Source: Gloeopeniophorella convolvens (taxonomy: Eukaryota; Basidiomycota; Agaricomycetes; Russulales). From it: a stretch of DNA of 50,237 nt. The position numbers and the translations under genes are program-made. The stretch's first letter is position 1. Every line of letters starts with the position of its first letter. This document shows positions 10,435-21,213 of this stretch, one piece after another. The DNA is taken from NCBI GenBank assembly GCA_022496205.1, contig WTXD01000111.1, forward strand, positions 1 through 50,237. Reading direction: 5' to 3'. The notes below the pieces were generated by a model, which was given only the letters and a program-made list of their open reading frames with translations, ran no database searches and was not told where the DNA came from.

Positions 10435-11967
10435 ATGAACCGTAGTTTCTTGTCACCACTCAAACGCCAACGCGCTGTGCGTAACCGCGGCAACAATGCC
10501 AGCCCGTCGTCCTCAAAACGGGCCAACTGTCTCCCTCCGCTCTCCGAGCTCTCAGCAGAGGACTCCCCGCGCTCTTCCTGCTCCTCGTCCTCCTCTCCCC
10601 CTTCCTGCTCCCCCGCCCCCACCAACAAGCGCCAGAGCCGCTACGGCCGCGACGAATTCAGGGAACTCGACGACTCGGGGGATTATCTTGACGATAACTT
10701 CCTCCTTGCCGCGCCGCGTCCTGCACCCCGCCCACCCATCAAGCACGCACAGACCGCGCCCGCACACCCCACGTCACGCCAGACCGTCCGCCTCAGCATG
10801 TTCGACATCCTCTTCGACCCCCCCACCTCGCCCGAGCTCGAGCTCGACTCCGAGCCCACCTCGCCCATGCACGCCCCGCAGACCCCGCCCCCAACCCGCC
10901 GCGCGTGGCCCCCGGCGTCGCCCCCGCGCCACTCGCGCTCCCCATCGCCCTCGCTCACGAACACCTCCGTGTGCTCGAGCGAGATGCCGATGACGCCGCT
11001 CACGTCCGACGACGAGTGGCCCGGCCTCGAGCTCCCGCGCGCGCGCAAGCCCGTCCTCGCGCGCCAGGTGCCCATCCGCCCGCTCGTGATCACCAAGTCC
11101 GCGCCCGCGCTGCCGAGCCCCGAGGCGAGCCCCGCGGACACGTTCGAGTTTACGCTCGCGCCGTTCCCGGGCGACTCGTTCCTCGACGAGTCGGACTCGG
11201 AGGCCGAGGACGAAGAAGAGGAGCAGGAGGACGACGCGGCGTGGTACTCGCGCGAGCTCGGCGCCGTCGTGGCGCTCTTCTCACTGCGCACGCCGCCCAA
11301 CACCGCCGCCGCCGCCGGCCCCGCGCGCCCCGACTCGCTCCTCCCCCCGCCCCCGCGCCGCAGCCGCCACAGCAAGCCGCTCCCCGCCCTCCCACGCACG
11401 CCCGGCCCGAGCGCAACGCTCGACCCGACCTTCCCGCGCGCCAAGCCCGCGCCCACCCACGCCCTCCCCCCACCACCCACGCCCGCGCGGCGCAAGGCCT
11501 CGCTCACGATCACCGTCCCGCCGCCCCCACACGCGGCCGCCGCCGCCATCGCGGCGCTCGACATCCTAGACGACGCGGCGTCGTGGGCGCCCGCGCCGTC
11601 CGTCGCGTGGGACGGCGCGCCGCTCTCGCCGCCGCGCGTGCCGGAGAGCCCCGCGCCCAGCGCGTCCTCGCGCGCGGGCTTCGCGTGTGGGATCGAGCTC
11701 GTCGTCGACGCGCCGGCGCCGGCGCAGGTGCTGCGCTCGCGCTGGTCGTGCAGCACGCTCGCGGCCGAGCCGCCCGTCACGTCCGCGTCGGCGCGGCTGA
11801 AGCTGCACCTGGGCTCTGTGGCGCGGCGCGTGCGCGCGCGGGGCGGGGGCAGGGCGGCGGAGGGCGTCGTTGCGGAGGGGCCGGAGCCCGGGCTGGGCGG
11901 GAGCGCGCGCTCGACGGGCGGCTTGCGGCGCAAGCCGATCCCGCTCGAGATGTTCCTGCGGCAGTGA
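10435..11967 (+). CDS. Hypothetical Pro/Ser-rich disordered protein with conserved-looking C-terminus
   Basis: A single uninterrupted 510-codon frame. The protein is almost wholly low complexity: Ser-rich at 25-60, many PP and SP dipeptides (possible proline-directed kinase sites), an acidic stretch near residues 255-270 (SDSEAEDEEEEQEDD), and a short ordered WYSRELGAVVALFSL segment after it. The last residues, RRKPIPLEMFLRQ, resemble a C-terminal tail I associate with fungal proteins of unknown function, but I cannot name a family. The very GC-rich composition produces long overlapping frames on both strands; this frame was chosen for its leader, its single exon, the acidic/SP patterning and the tail. 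A regulatory or scaffold role would be speculation. Confidence 0.75.
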   Translation: MNRSFLSPLKRQRAVRNRGNNASPSSSKRANCLPPLSELSAEDSPRSSCSSSSSPPSCSPAPTNKRQSRYGRDEFRELDDSGDYLDDNFLLAAPRPAPRPPIKHAQTAPAHPTSRQTVRLSMFDILFDPPTSPELELDSEPTSPMHAPQTPPPTRRAWPPASPPRHSRSPSPSLTNTSVCSSEMPMTPLTSDDEWPGLELPRARKPVLARQVPIRPLVITKSAPALPSPEASPADTFEFTLAPFPGDSFLDESDSEAEDEEEEQEDDAAWYSRELGAVVALFSLRTPPNTAAAAGPARPDSLLPPPPRRSRHSKPLPALPRTPGPSATLDPTFPRAKPAPTHALPPPPTPARRKASLTITVPPPPHAAAAAIAALDILDDAASWAPAPSVAWDGAPLSPPRVPESPAPSASSRAGFACGIELVVDAPAPAQVLRSRWSCSTLAAEPPVTSASARLKLHLGSVARRVRARGGGRAAEGVVAEGPEPGLGGSARSTGGLRRKPIPLEMFLRQ

Positions 11968-12522
11968 ACGTAACTTTTGTGGATGCCTCGCCTTGCTCAC
12001 GATGAACGTCTCCGACTACGACATTGTTCGCCCACGAAGTTGACGTTTGCCGACGAAACTGTATCCATCTCATCTTGTCTCGTCTCGTCACCATCATCTG
12101 GACTTGCTGCATCTATCTACGCATACTCACGTTATAGTCGTCCCGCAGTCCACGGTAACCTGCGCACACTGTCCTTAATTTTGTACCATTTGTAGCTTTT
12201 TTTCTTTCTTCTGCTTTCCTCTTCTGCCGGGCGTGGACGTCCGTTACTTGTAGCCTCTTAGGTCGTCACGCTCGTTGCTCCTACTGTATTACCGCCCTAG
12301 TCGTTCCTTCAGCCCAACGTGTATAAAAGGAACCCACTGTTCAATTTCCCTCAGCCGACTTGCGCGCTCGTTTCCGATCCGGCGCTCCGGGGGCATGCCG
12401 CCCCAGCGGTGCAGGAATAACTTGAAAGCGGTGGTGTCTATGCTCATTATACAATCATACGATGATGCGAACAATGCAAGTGGAGCACATATACCCCGTC
12501 TGCGATGCGGACGCTACGGCTG
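11968..12522. other. Convergent 3' region between two genes
   Basis: Lies between the 3' ends of the 510-aa gene (+) and the carrier gene (-). T-rich with a tttttttctttcttctg tract near 12,195, as expected of 3' UTRs. A TATAAAAG-like string near 12,320 has no gene downstream of it on the plus strand and is probably chance. Confidence 0.5.
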
Positions 12523-13863
12523 CTAGCGCTCCTCGCGCCGCGCGGCGGCGCGCTTGAGCAGCCACGCGAGGTTCTCGTACACGACGAACGTGACGCACGT
12601 CCCGGGCAGCACGCGCACGAGATTCGTCCCGAGCCCGCGGTAGAACCCGGCCGCGCCCTCATGCGCCCACGTGTGTGCGACGGTCGACAGTATCGTACGG
12701 TGGTGCGTGCGCGCGAGCGCCGAGTCGTTCTGCGCGCGCCGTCCGCCAGTCAGCAAGCGCCGCGCCGCGCACGCGACGAGGGGACAGAGGGCGGCGCACC
12801 TGGATCCGCGAGCGGATGACCTGGTACGGGTACGTCGCGCACAGCGCGGCGAGCTTCGACGCGCCGGACATGAGCGTGTACGCCGTGTTCGACTGTGCGG
12901 CGCGGCAGAGGCGTCAGCCGCGGGACGAGCGCGCAGCAAACGGGGCACGCACCAGCTTGTCGTCCGCGGGCGTCCACGCGCGCCCGGCGCGCGCAAAGCG
13001 CCGCCGCTTGCGCTCGAAGCCCCACCGCTTCATCTCCTCGTACGCCATGAACTGCAGCGCGCCGTTGCTGACGCCGACGAGCGCGAGCAGCGTGCCGCGG
13101 TAGAGCCCGCGCACGCCCTCGGCGCCGTAGATCGCGCGGAAGCCGCCTCGGGTGCGCGCGCGTCAGCGTCCAGCGGGGGCGCAGGGCAGGGGGCAGGGGG
13201 CGGGGGCTCACTGAGGAGTCCGCGGTGCGCCGCGGGCGAGTTGGGCGGCGCGGTGAACGTCCGGACCTTGACGACCCAGATGGGGTTCGTGATGATTGCC
13301 GTCGCGGCGCCTGGCGGGGGGCAGGGATGAGCAGACGGCGCGCGGGAGCGGGGTGCGGGTGCGGACTCGCTTCTGCAGAATAGAGCAGGTACTGGCTGGC
13401 GGAGAGCTGTCCGCCCGGCGCGCTGTCCGACGCGCGGCGCTTGAGCTGGTTGTAGCTGGCGCGTCGCCCTGAGCACGGCACGTATGACGAGAACGAGCGG
13501 CGCGGCGCGACGCACAAGAGGAAGTACAGCCCCCAGCTGGACGCGTTTCCCGCGATGTTGGGGCCGACGCCGCGGTAGAGCCCGCGCCAGCCCTCGCTGG
13601 CGTGGATCCCGCGCAGGGCGAGCCAGATGCCGCGCCCGGCGCCGCCCTCGGGCCTGCGCGTCGACACCTGGAACTTGACCTTGAGCAGGTCGAGCGGGTT
13701 CATGCAGAGCACCGCGACGGTGCCCGCGCCGATGCCGGCGAACGCGTGGTCCTGCAAATTTGCGGTGAGCGCGCGCGGGGGGGCGGGTGAGGACGGAGCG
13801 GGTGCGCACGAGAGCATGGGTGGGGAAGAAGCTGGGCTGGGAGTAAGGGTTCGGGCTGGACAT
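12523..13863 (-). CDS. FLX1: Mitochondrial FAD/folate carrier (SLC25A32/Flx1 type)
   Basis: Inner mitochondrial membrane carrier of the SLC25 family, predicted to move FAD (or folate) between cytosol and matrix. Seven exons in transcript order, 13863-13810, 13751-13516, 13455-13367, 13310-13212, 13146-12953, 12892-12800 and 12729-12523, give 323 aa. The three carrier signatures are present: [18 protein letters not shown] and YPYQVIRSR. The Trp in the second and YPYQ in the third are typical of the FAD/folate branch, as are SWGLYFLFYN and [13 protein letters not shown]. Length matches the family (about 310-330). Introns are 56-70 bp and four of six begin GTGCG. The start MSSPNPYSQ was chosen because the next exon joins directly to [10 protein letters not shown]. 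Transcription is divergent from the DUF6535 gene, 193 bp away. Folate versus FAD as substrate is not decidable from sequence. Confidence 0.95.
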
Positions 13864-14056
13864 GCGCGTCCGGGGCGCAGCTGGCGTCGAGTTTTCGACG
13901 AGGTGGAGGTCGAGAGGAGAGACGCGCCGAGTCGCTGCGTCAGAGCCGACGTTGGTTTGGAGCGCTGTTAAATTGTCACCGACGCGGGCCGAGCTCACAG
14001 CGCTTGTTTCTCTTCAGTCACGACCTAGTTACAGGTACTGTAAGTTACTCACATCC
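13864..14056. promoter_or_regulatory. Shared 193-bp divergent promoter region
   Basis: Separates the start codons of the carrier (-) and the DUF6535 gene (+). No canonical TATA box seen; the stretch between 13,965 and 14,050 is AT-richer than its surroundings. The two genes may be co-regulated, which is inference from spacing only. Confidence 0.5.
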
Positions 14057-16258
14057 ATGGCGGCGCCATACGACCTCGAAGGCTCAGCGTGGGCGACCGA
14101 CGAAGGTAGAACACGTTCTTCACCCTTGTGAAATGGTCCTCAACGGTGGGCCCATAATTGTTTAGCTCAAGGCCCTGACCCGCGCGGGGCCAAGAATAAG
14201 CTATGGACAAATTATCTCCATAGATCACACAGGCTCGACCAGAACCTAGTCGATAACTGGAAGGGAGATGCAGACGGGGTTCTCATCTTTGTGAGCATTG
14301 GGCGGGCTTCACCGTCGCGACACCAGTCACGGCGAACAGTGCTGATGCAAGGTGTTCAGACTGGCCTGTTCTCAGCGACGGTGGCCACCTTCGTCGTCGA
14401 GAGCTATAGATCCCTGCAGCAGGACTCCGGAGAGACCACCGTTTCCCTCCTCTTGCAGATATCGCAGCAGATCGCTGCTGGTGGCAACGGTACCGCCGTC
14501 CTACCGGCGACTATCCCCGCCTTTCACCCAAAGCCGTCGGCCGTCTACGTCAACATACTCTGGTTCACCAGCCTCTGCCTGAGTCTCACCTGCGCTCTCG
14601 TGGCTACTCTGGTGCAACAGTGGGCACGCCGCTACCTCCAGCTTGCCCACGGCCGCTACGAGGATCCCGGGATTCGATCTATCATCCGTGGCTTCCTGCA
14701 CGATGGCGTCTCCCGCTTCCAGGTGTCCAAAGCCCTCGAAGTTATGCCTCTTCTGCTCCACATCGCCGTCTTTCTCTTCTTCATTGGCTTGATCGGCTTC
14801 GCCCTTCCTATCCACCGTGGGGTCGGGTTCACTATTCTCGCTGTAGTACTCTGCATCGCACTAGTCTACATGGCAATCACCGCCCTCCCTTTGATGTACC
14901 TCAACAGTCCATATCAGACGCCATTAACACCCTTCATTTGGCGGCTTACGAAAGTCATCATTGTATTCCTGGGAGAGGTACCAGTGATACTTTCGGCCAT
15001 CAGATAGCCAGCACTAACGTATGCTAAAACCTAGCTCCCGCGCGTTCCAACGGCTTATTCTCCACGGTTCAAACTGCCAAGGTTTCTAAGAGACATGCAT
15101 AGTGCACTCCTACCAGGAGCATTGCTGGTCCGCATGCGCATCATCAGCGACATCCTCGTCGACGAGATGGACGCCACCGAGGGAAGCGGTGATATAACGA
15201 GCCTCCTCGCAGGTATTAATGGGCTCTCGGCAGGCTTCTCATCGCGCGCTGTCGCCCGCTTCGTCGCCCAGACCGAAGAACGCCTCGTCGACTCGCTGGA
15301 CATGCTAATAGCCGCCTGGCAGGCGCAGCCCGGCGGCCTCGCCGCCGTCCCTGAGGAGACAATGCACACCTACCTGCGCGGCATCTGGAACATCGCGTGT
15401 GCCTCGCCGCTTGCAGAGCGGCTACTCCGCGCGCCGATGCGCGCCGGGCGCAGCCCGGCAGACTGGGCGCCGCTCGCCGCGTACGCCGCCGCGGCGTCGC
15501 CGAGCATCGCCGTGCCCGCGCGCTGCCTGCAGGCCGTCGCGGCGTGCCGGCACGTGCGCGACCTCGGGCTCGCGGGCTCGAGCACCGACGCAGACGGCGC
15601 GCTGCGCACCCTCGTCGCCGCGCCCGCGGACCTGCAGCCCACGCTCGCAAGCGCGCTCGACCTCGCGCGCCGCGGGCTGTTCACGAGCCTCGCGGGCTTC
15701 CTCGCGCACGTGCACGTGCGCCTGCGCGCCGCGCGCGACGACGACGTGCGCGCGACCGCCGCCGTCGCCGCGCTCGTGCGCCCCGTTGCGGGGCTGTACG
15801 ACGACGTCATGCGCGTGCGGGTCAACACGGCGCGCGGCGTCTACGCGCAGGCGGCGGTCGAGGCGCGCTGCGTGGACATCGCGCGCCTCGCGGAGGGCGT
15901 CGGCCACGATTCGTGGCGGCGCGATGAGCTCGCGCGTGGCTACAGTGCCATCCTCGACGCGCTGCGCCCGATTCGTGGGAGCGCGCGGCGGGCGGTGGAG
16001 GCGTTGGAGCGCTCTGGGAGCGTGGCGCGCGACGGGCTGCAGGAGGCTGCTGCTGCCTCGGCGCGCGTGGAGGTGGGCCGCGGTGGTCATGCGGGGGGCG
16101 TGCCGCTCTCGGATGGACTCCAGGAGGCCTCTCCTTATGCCGCGCGCGAGGGGGCGGTGGCAGCAGCGACGGCGGACGATGAGATTCCGGGTCTAGCGTC
16201 AAAGGTCCACAGGACAAATCCCGGGCTGGGTGGACAGACAGACCTGGCTTCATCCTAG
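14057..16258 (+). CDS. DUF6535 domain membrane protein
   Basis: Member of a basidiomycete-expanded family of unknown function. Exons 14057-14105, 14166-14290, 14360-14977 and 15035-16258 give 671 aa. The N-terminal domain has the family pattern: KLWTNYL, a following NWKGDADGVLIF, then TGLFSATVATFVVESY, and a WARRYLQLAH segment. About four hydrophobic stretches are visible (FSATVATFVV, the NILWFTSLCLSLTCALVATL region, LLLHIAVFLFFIGLIGF, and FTILAVVLCIALVYMAITAL), so it is an integral membrane protein. The C-terminal 400 residues are Ala/Arg/Leu-rich and look helical, without a recognised domain. The third intron has a good branch site (cactaac) before cctag; reading through it would instead end the protein after LSAIR, a possible alternative form. 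Confidence 0.9.
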
Positions 16259-18295
16259 ACTCTTTTGTCCTGCACTTCGCGCCAGCCCCGTTAGTTGTAT
16301 GTGTCCATTGCATCCTTCCTGTTGCACTCTAACCCATCCTACGTTGCCTCGGCACCTAGACATCCTCGAGAATTGGGCTCACGGGGCCGTCTCCCGGCGC
16401 AGATTGTAGGGCGAGCTATGGGATTGTGCCCGACGCACAATCAGCGTTCGGCAGCCGGGAAACGAGGCTGTACTTTTCCACTTGCGAGGGTGAAAATGGC
16501 GAGCCCAACCTGGTGTGACGTTCAATTCTATCATGCTGACGTCGACGGACGCGCTGTACTTGACTCTATTGATCCAAAGACGCATGAACGTCCCCCGCAC
16601 GAACAGCTGAGCGCCACATTGATAGCGTAGGACTCCGGAGGCTCACCTCGTTCTCTCTTTAATCTGCATTTGCACTCCCCAACCTGTCGAGCCAGCTTCA
16701 CAAGGTCGAGAACGACAATGATAGGTATGCACCACGTTCCGGCGGCAGCTGGCCATGGCAGACTCTGAGTAAGCGTCCGTCCGTGTCTCGGCCTTTACGC
16801 GCTCTGAGAAGCCCCATCGTACAACTTTATTAACGTTTGACTGAACCTTGCACAGGTTCTCTCGTCTCGTTGCGGCCTTGCACTATTGGATAGAGCGCCT
16901 CCGCAAACACACTTCGCCGATATGATGTGTTTGGGCTCGTGACTGGCGCCTTCATGCAAATAGTGGGGAGAGCCGGAAGCAATCGCTCTCAATTGGGCGT
17001 TGGGGAACGGTCACCGCTGCTCTACTCGAATCCGACCTGGGGGATTGTTGATTTTTGCTATTCTGCTGATGCAGCGCTTGTCACTGAACACTTCGCAGTG
17101 TTGAGGCTGCCCCGCAGCAGATACTCACGTTGTTGACTTTTCGATGCTCTCGTGCCTCCTGGGTCTTCGGCACACTGTGCCGGTAAATTGCTCTTCCGTA
17201 ACGAGCGCGGGGCCTTTTCCCTGACAAGGCGCCTTCTGCCATCTACCCAAAAAACACTATTTTTGATCCGCCCATATTGAAGCCAATTCGACTTCTATGC
17301 ACGCCCCTCCGCGCAATCTCCCTGAAAGCTTCCATCTGGCCTCCACCACTGAAGCATCGGCCAATTTTCCGAAGTACGGCACTCGAATCGAAGCGCCGGT
17401 GTAGAGTATAATCGCGAAGTGGTGGCAGTAAAGTGGCACGGGACTATCGGTGGCCTAGACTCGACTCTCGTCAATCTGTCGTACCTATCTCGCTGGCATT
17501 CATTGGTCCGAGATGGATCGACGTGTATAGACCGTTTACCGCTGTTCTGGTGCGAGCATTGCATTCACGTTGCCTCCGGTGCTTGGATCGTGGGGGCGCG
17601 CAACAGACATCTCCGAAGTTCCTGGGTCACCCGGTACGTATGAATATAGGAGAAGCACGGCAGGAGGCTTGCGCTGACGACACTTTACTGCAGGCTCCTT
17701 GTTGTCTTCGAGGGCAATCGTGGAACCCCGTGTACAGTTCGCCCCGCTTAGGACTAGCCTCAGGCTCCCTCACGCTCGGCGCTTCTGGACTTTATGCATA
17801 TCCTCGCGCGCTCTTCACAGCTACGAGAGTAGAGGATGTACGCGGGACGCCATCGTTGCTGGCGTGCGCAGGGGGGCCAATCAGCTGGGTGCACCCCTCG
17901 ATGTACAATGCTTTTGCCCGTAGCCCGGGGGACATCCGTGCGCACTTTACGGACTAGGTGTCGCGGTCGGATCGCGCGCGCGTGCCCGAGCTCTCCCCGC
18001 ACTCGCCATCTCCCCTCCTCTATCGGTGCCGCGCGCGCGCTGTTCAGGCGTGCACGGCGCCCAATCAAGCCTTTCGTATTGCAGAACGGACAGTAGTATA
18101 ACAACGTTGTGTTTACGATGCGCAAACGCTGCGCGCCGCCTGCTGCGAATCGACCGTACATTCAACACTAAGTGCTTGGGCGAACGAGGCGCACTCCTTC
18201 AGCGGTGAGTCACGAGCGTCGTGCGAGTCGACAATCGGAACATAGTGCTCAGAGTATAATCGATCTTGTGTGTAAGAAAAAATATATCACTAGGC
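16259..18295. other. Gene-free 2-kb region
   Basis: Open frames on both strands reach 130-170 codons but none has splice support, a recognisable motif or a sensible start context. A string aacactatttttgatccg near 17,256 resembles aacactctttttgatccg near 30,123, 5' of MPE2. No repeat or transposon signature was seen. Confidence 0.5.
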
Positions 18296-19124
18296 TTACA
18301 TGGCTTCTGCGACGGGACACTGGTCCAGCCCTGCCCGCAGCGACAGATAATCGACGACCTGCGCGAACTGCATCTGCCCCAACACCGGGACGACCCACCC
18401 CGGCTCATCCAGCCCCTCAGGATGCAGCGGACAGCACGGCCGCACGTGACGCACGCCGCTGTTCTCCCCCACATAAGCCTCCTGCGCGCGCGCCAGCGCC
18501 CGCTCCAGCTCCGCCGCCACCAGCCCCTGCGCCTCCTCGGCCCCCGCGCACGCCGCGCGCCGCACGTCCACGACGACGTTGTCGGCGTACGCGGCGCGGC
18601 GCACGCGCGGCGCGCCGAGCACGGCGTGCCGCCAGGCGCGGCACACGGCGCCGAGCGGCGGGGCGGGAAGGCCGGCGTGCGTCGAGATGAGGTCCAGGAC
18701 GCGAGGCGGGAGGCGGTGCACGGCGGCGGGGGTGGCGGGCTGCCAGCGCGGTGTTCGAGGGTGGTCAGGCTCGGGGCGGTGCCAGTGGGGAGAGCCCGGG
18801 GGTGCGCACCTGCTCCGAGGGTGCGGCCCTAGAGGACTGGCCCGCCGGTGTGGGCTCGCGCGCGCCGCTGCGCTTGGCCCGCTTGCTGCCCCTCGCGGGG
18901 CCTCCTTGGGGCGGCGGGGGGTCGGACGCGTATATTATAGTCGGGATCACGGCGGCGCCGGGCGACGCGGCCAGGAGCTCCTGCAGCCGGGCCTGGATGA
19001 CGCCGCGCGCGGCGAGGTCGCGGACCTGGTCCTGGACCGAGAGGTTCCCGTCGTTCGGCGGCATCTCGAGGAGGGGGTAGACGGTCACGGACCACTGCCC
19101 GTCTGGTGCGGGCGGCGGGGGCAT
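18296..19124 (-). CDS. Hypothetical protein with F-box-like segment
   Basis: Two exons, 19124-18810 and 18739-18296, separated by a 70-bp intron (gtgcgc...ggcag), give 252 aa. The first exon has an ordered start (DGQWSVTVYPLLEMPPNDG, then a helix VRDLAARGVIQARLQELL) and a basic/polar linker. The second exon opens with LPPRVLDLISTHAGL..LGAVCRAWRHAVL, which fits the F-box pattern LP..VL..I....L....L..VC..WR; this would make it a possible Skp1-binding ubiquitin ligase adaptor. The remainder is a helical region of unknown type ending DQCPVAEAM. The F-box call rests on one motif read by eye. It lies 370 bp downstream of the glycosylase gene in the same orientation. Confidence 0.65.
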
Positions 19125-19494
19125 TTGTGGGGACTTGTTTGATAAGCTGTTAAGTGAGTGGTGGGGGTATGTCTTTCTTGGAGTGTGGTGTCGAGCACGG
19201 GGTCGGCTTATAAGGTGCGGAGGCGACACAGGTTCCACATCGTGGTTGCGGCGGACCCCTGGGCGGACACAAGGGCTAAAAGCAATTGTGGGATTATAAG
19301 ACACTTGGGTTGGTAACATGTGGGGCTGCGCTCTGCCGTGAGTGAGGCCACGGTGGGAGACTGGGCGTGGCAATTAGGACGTGGGGTATGATAGTTGTAC
19401 GGTGCGCGCGCAAACCATCGCTCGTGATGACGCGTGGGGTATCTGAACATGCAACGTCAACCCATGGACGAAATGCGCATCTGTCCGCCCGCAC
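19125..19494. other. Intergenic region between glycosylase and F-box-like genes
   Basis: Holds the 3' end of the glycosylase transcript and the promoter of the F-box-like gene. A minus-strand TATA-like string (tataagc around 19,210) lies about 85 bp before the F-box-like start. Nothing else seen. Confidence 0.4.
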
Positions 19495-21213
19495 CTAGTG
19501 CTCGTCCTTCACGTCGGGAGAAGGAAGGGCCACGATCTGCATAGCCCGCGTGTCCAGCGTCCCGTCTTTGACGCGCGCAAGGTCCTCCCTGAGCGCCCTG
19601 AACAGCACAACCTTGTCGTCGCGCTGCACCACGCGTCAATCAAGTGCTCCACCTAGGCGCCCATGAATACTACTACAATGCACGCGCACCTGGTGGCTTA
19701 CGACGCGCCCCGACGTGCTGGGGAACACGCAGAACAGCGTCTCGCGGACGCTCGTCGCCTAGATTTAAAAAAAAATATCAGTCGCAGGAGATCGCTTGGA
19801 AGAGATAGACGCCCGCCCGACTCTACTTACGCGTACGCCCGGCACCGCGTCGTGCAGCGCCTTGTACGGCTGCAGCCCATACGCAAAGGGCGGCGCCGCG
19901 GCTTTCGCCTTTGCAGCAGACGTGCGACCGCGCCCGGCCTTGGGCCGCGACGTCGACATCGACGGGGGCAGACCCGCTCCGAGGTCCGCCGCAGGTCCTT
20001 CCTCAACCTTGATAGCCGCATGTTCCTGCGCCGGCACCAAAGAAGCGCCGGCCTCCGCCTCGAAAACGCGCGCGAGCGCGCTAGAGCTCGCCAGAGGCCC
20101 CCGCGCGCCTCCGCCTCCATTTCCGCGCGCGCCAGCAGTGGTGCGCAGCGCGCGCTCGACGTGCAGCCATATGCCCTTGCCGACGAAGCACAGCACGCGC
20201 GGGCGCAGGCGCGCGAGCTTCGCGAGCAGCACCGGCACGCCGTCGGCCATGTCCTGCGCCGAGAGCTCCGCCTCTGCGGCCGACGGGCGCGCGACGAGGT
20301 TCGTCTGCGGCGCGCGCGCGCGCGTCAGGCAAGATCATTCGGGTGGAGTGGGGAGCGGACGCACGAGCCCGAGGTTGTACTGCGCGGGGAGCGTGTGGTC
20401 TTCGGATGCGGGGAGCAGCCGCGGTGTAAATCCTGCGCGGGCGGCGCGGCGGCCGTGCGTGGTATCAGAGATGCGGGCGAGTGCGCGCGCGCAGGGGCAG
20501 AACGCACCGGAGAGGTGCAGGCAGTGCCAGAAGTGGTTCGTCGGGTTCGCGTAGTGGTGCCCGCGCACGGCCGACATGTGCCCCGGGCTTTCAGAGCGCG
20601 GGTCGGGACGGTGCGGAAGGGAGGCGTTGGAGTCAGCGCTGGCGGCATCGCCCGCACGCATGATGGCATGGCATGCGCACGCACTTGATGCCGCAGAAGA
20701 GCACTGCAGCAGCGCACGCGTCAGCCGCCGGGGTGATTTCCGGAGGGGAAGGCGAGGGAGGGGCGCACCGTCCAGGTCCTCCGCCACATGGTCGGACAGC
20801 CCGCTGAGGTGGGCGTACGTCTCTGGGGGCGCATAGCCCCGCGCCTTGTGCTTGTGCTTCTTCGGCGAGGGCGTTCCGCTGCCACTGCGCGTGGGTGCCT
20901 CCTTCCGTTTGCGCGAGACCGCCGTGGCGGGTGGGAACACCCTGCCCTTGTCGTCTTCCTCCTCCTTCACCGCGAAGCGCCACTCGGCGGCGTCGAGCGA
21001 CGACCCGGCGTGCGCGCGCGCGGACGGGGTGCGTGTCCGGGAAGAGCGGCGGAGGGCAGGCGGCGCGGGGTCGAGCGCAAAGCGGGCGAGAGCGCCGTCG
21101 AAGGACGGCGGCCTGTCGCTGTTCGCGGGATCTGGTTCTTCTTCCATCTTTTTCGTGGGGCGCGGAGAGTGTTTCAACTCCAACATGAGCATGTGCTGGC
21201 CGTCGCACGACAA
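19495..21213 (-). CDS. TDG: G/T(U)-mismatch DNA glycosylase (TDG/MUG family)
   Basis: Nuclear base-excision repair enzyme predicted to remove uracil or thymine mispaired with guanine. Seven exons, 21213-20769, 20703-20685, 20587-20508, 20432-20365, 20304-19831, 19758-19690 and 19623-19495, give 427 aa. The catalytic motif GINPG is at about 153-157 with Asn155 equivalent to the essential Asn of MUG/TDG; it is split by an intron after ATC AA. GHHYANPTNHFWHCLHLSG follows, then TPRLLP, YNLGLTNLVARP and the second active-site loop FPSTSGR at about 374-380. The N-terminal 125 residues are basic/acidic and disordered (KKHKHK, possible nuclear signal). About 80 low-complexity residues interrupt the core between GKGIWLHVERAL and YGLQPYKALHDAV, making it longer than typical. 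Exon 2 is only 19 nt. The start could also be the ATG at 21,147 (MEEEP). Confidence 0.92.

Noticed and set aside
10683..11933. 416-codon minus-strand frame opposite the 510-aa gene
   Set aside because: GC-rich mirror frame of low-complexity codons; no start context or domain, and it lies wholly within the supported plus-strand gene.
12318..12326. TATAAAAG-like box on the plus strand
   Set aside because: It lies between two convergent gene ends with no plus-strand gene downstream.
14978..15007. End of the DUF6535 gene at LSAIR-stop (read-through of intron 3)
   Set aside because: A good donor, branch site and acceptor join exon 3 to a 408-codon frame in the same phase, so the longer protein is preferred; the short form may be a retained-intron product.
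17433..17957. 174-codon plus-strand frame in the 2-kb gap
   Set aside because: No recognisable domain; overlapping frames of similar length on both strands suggest noise.
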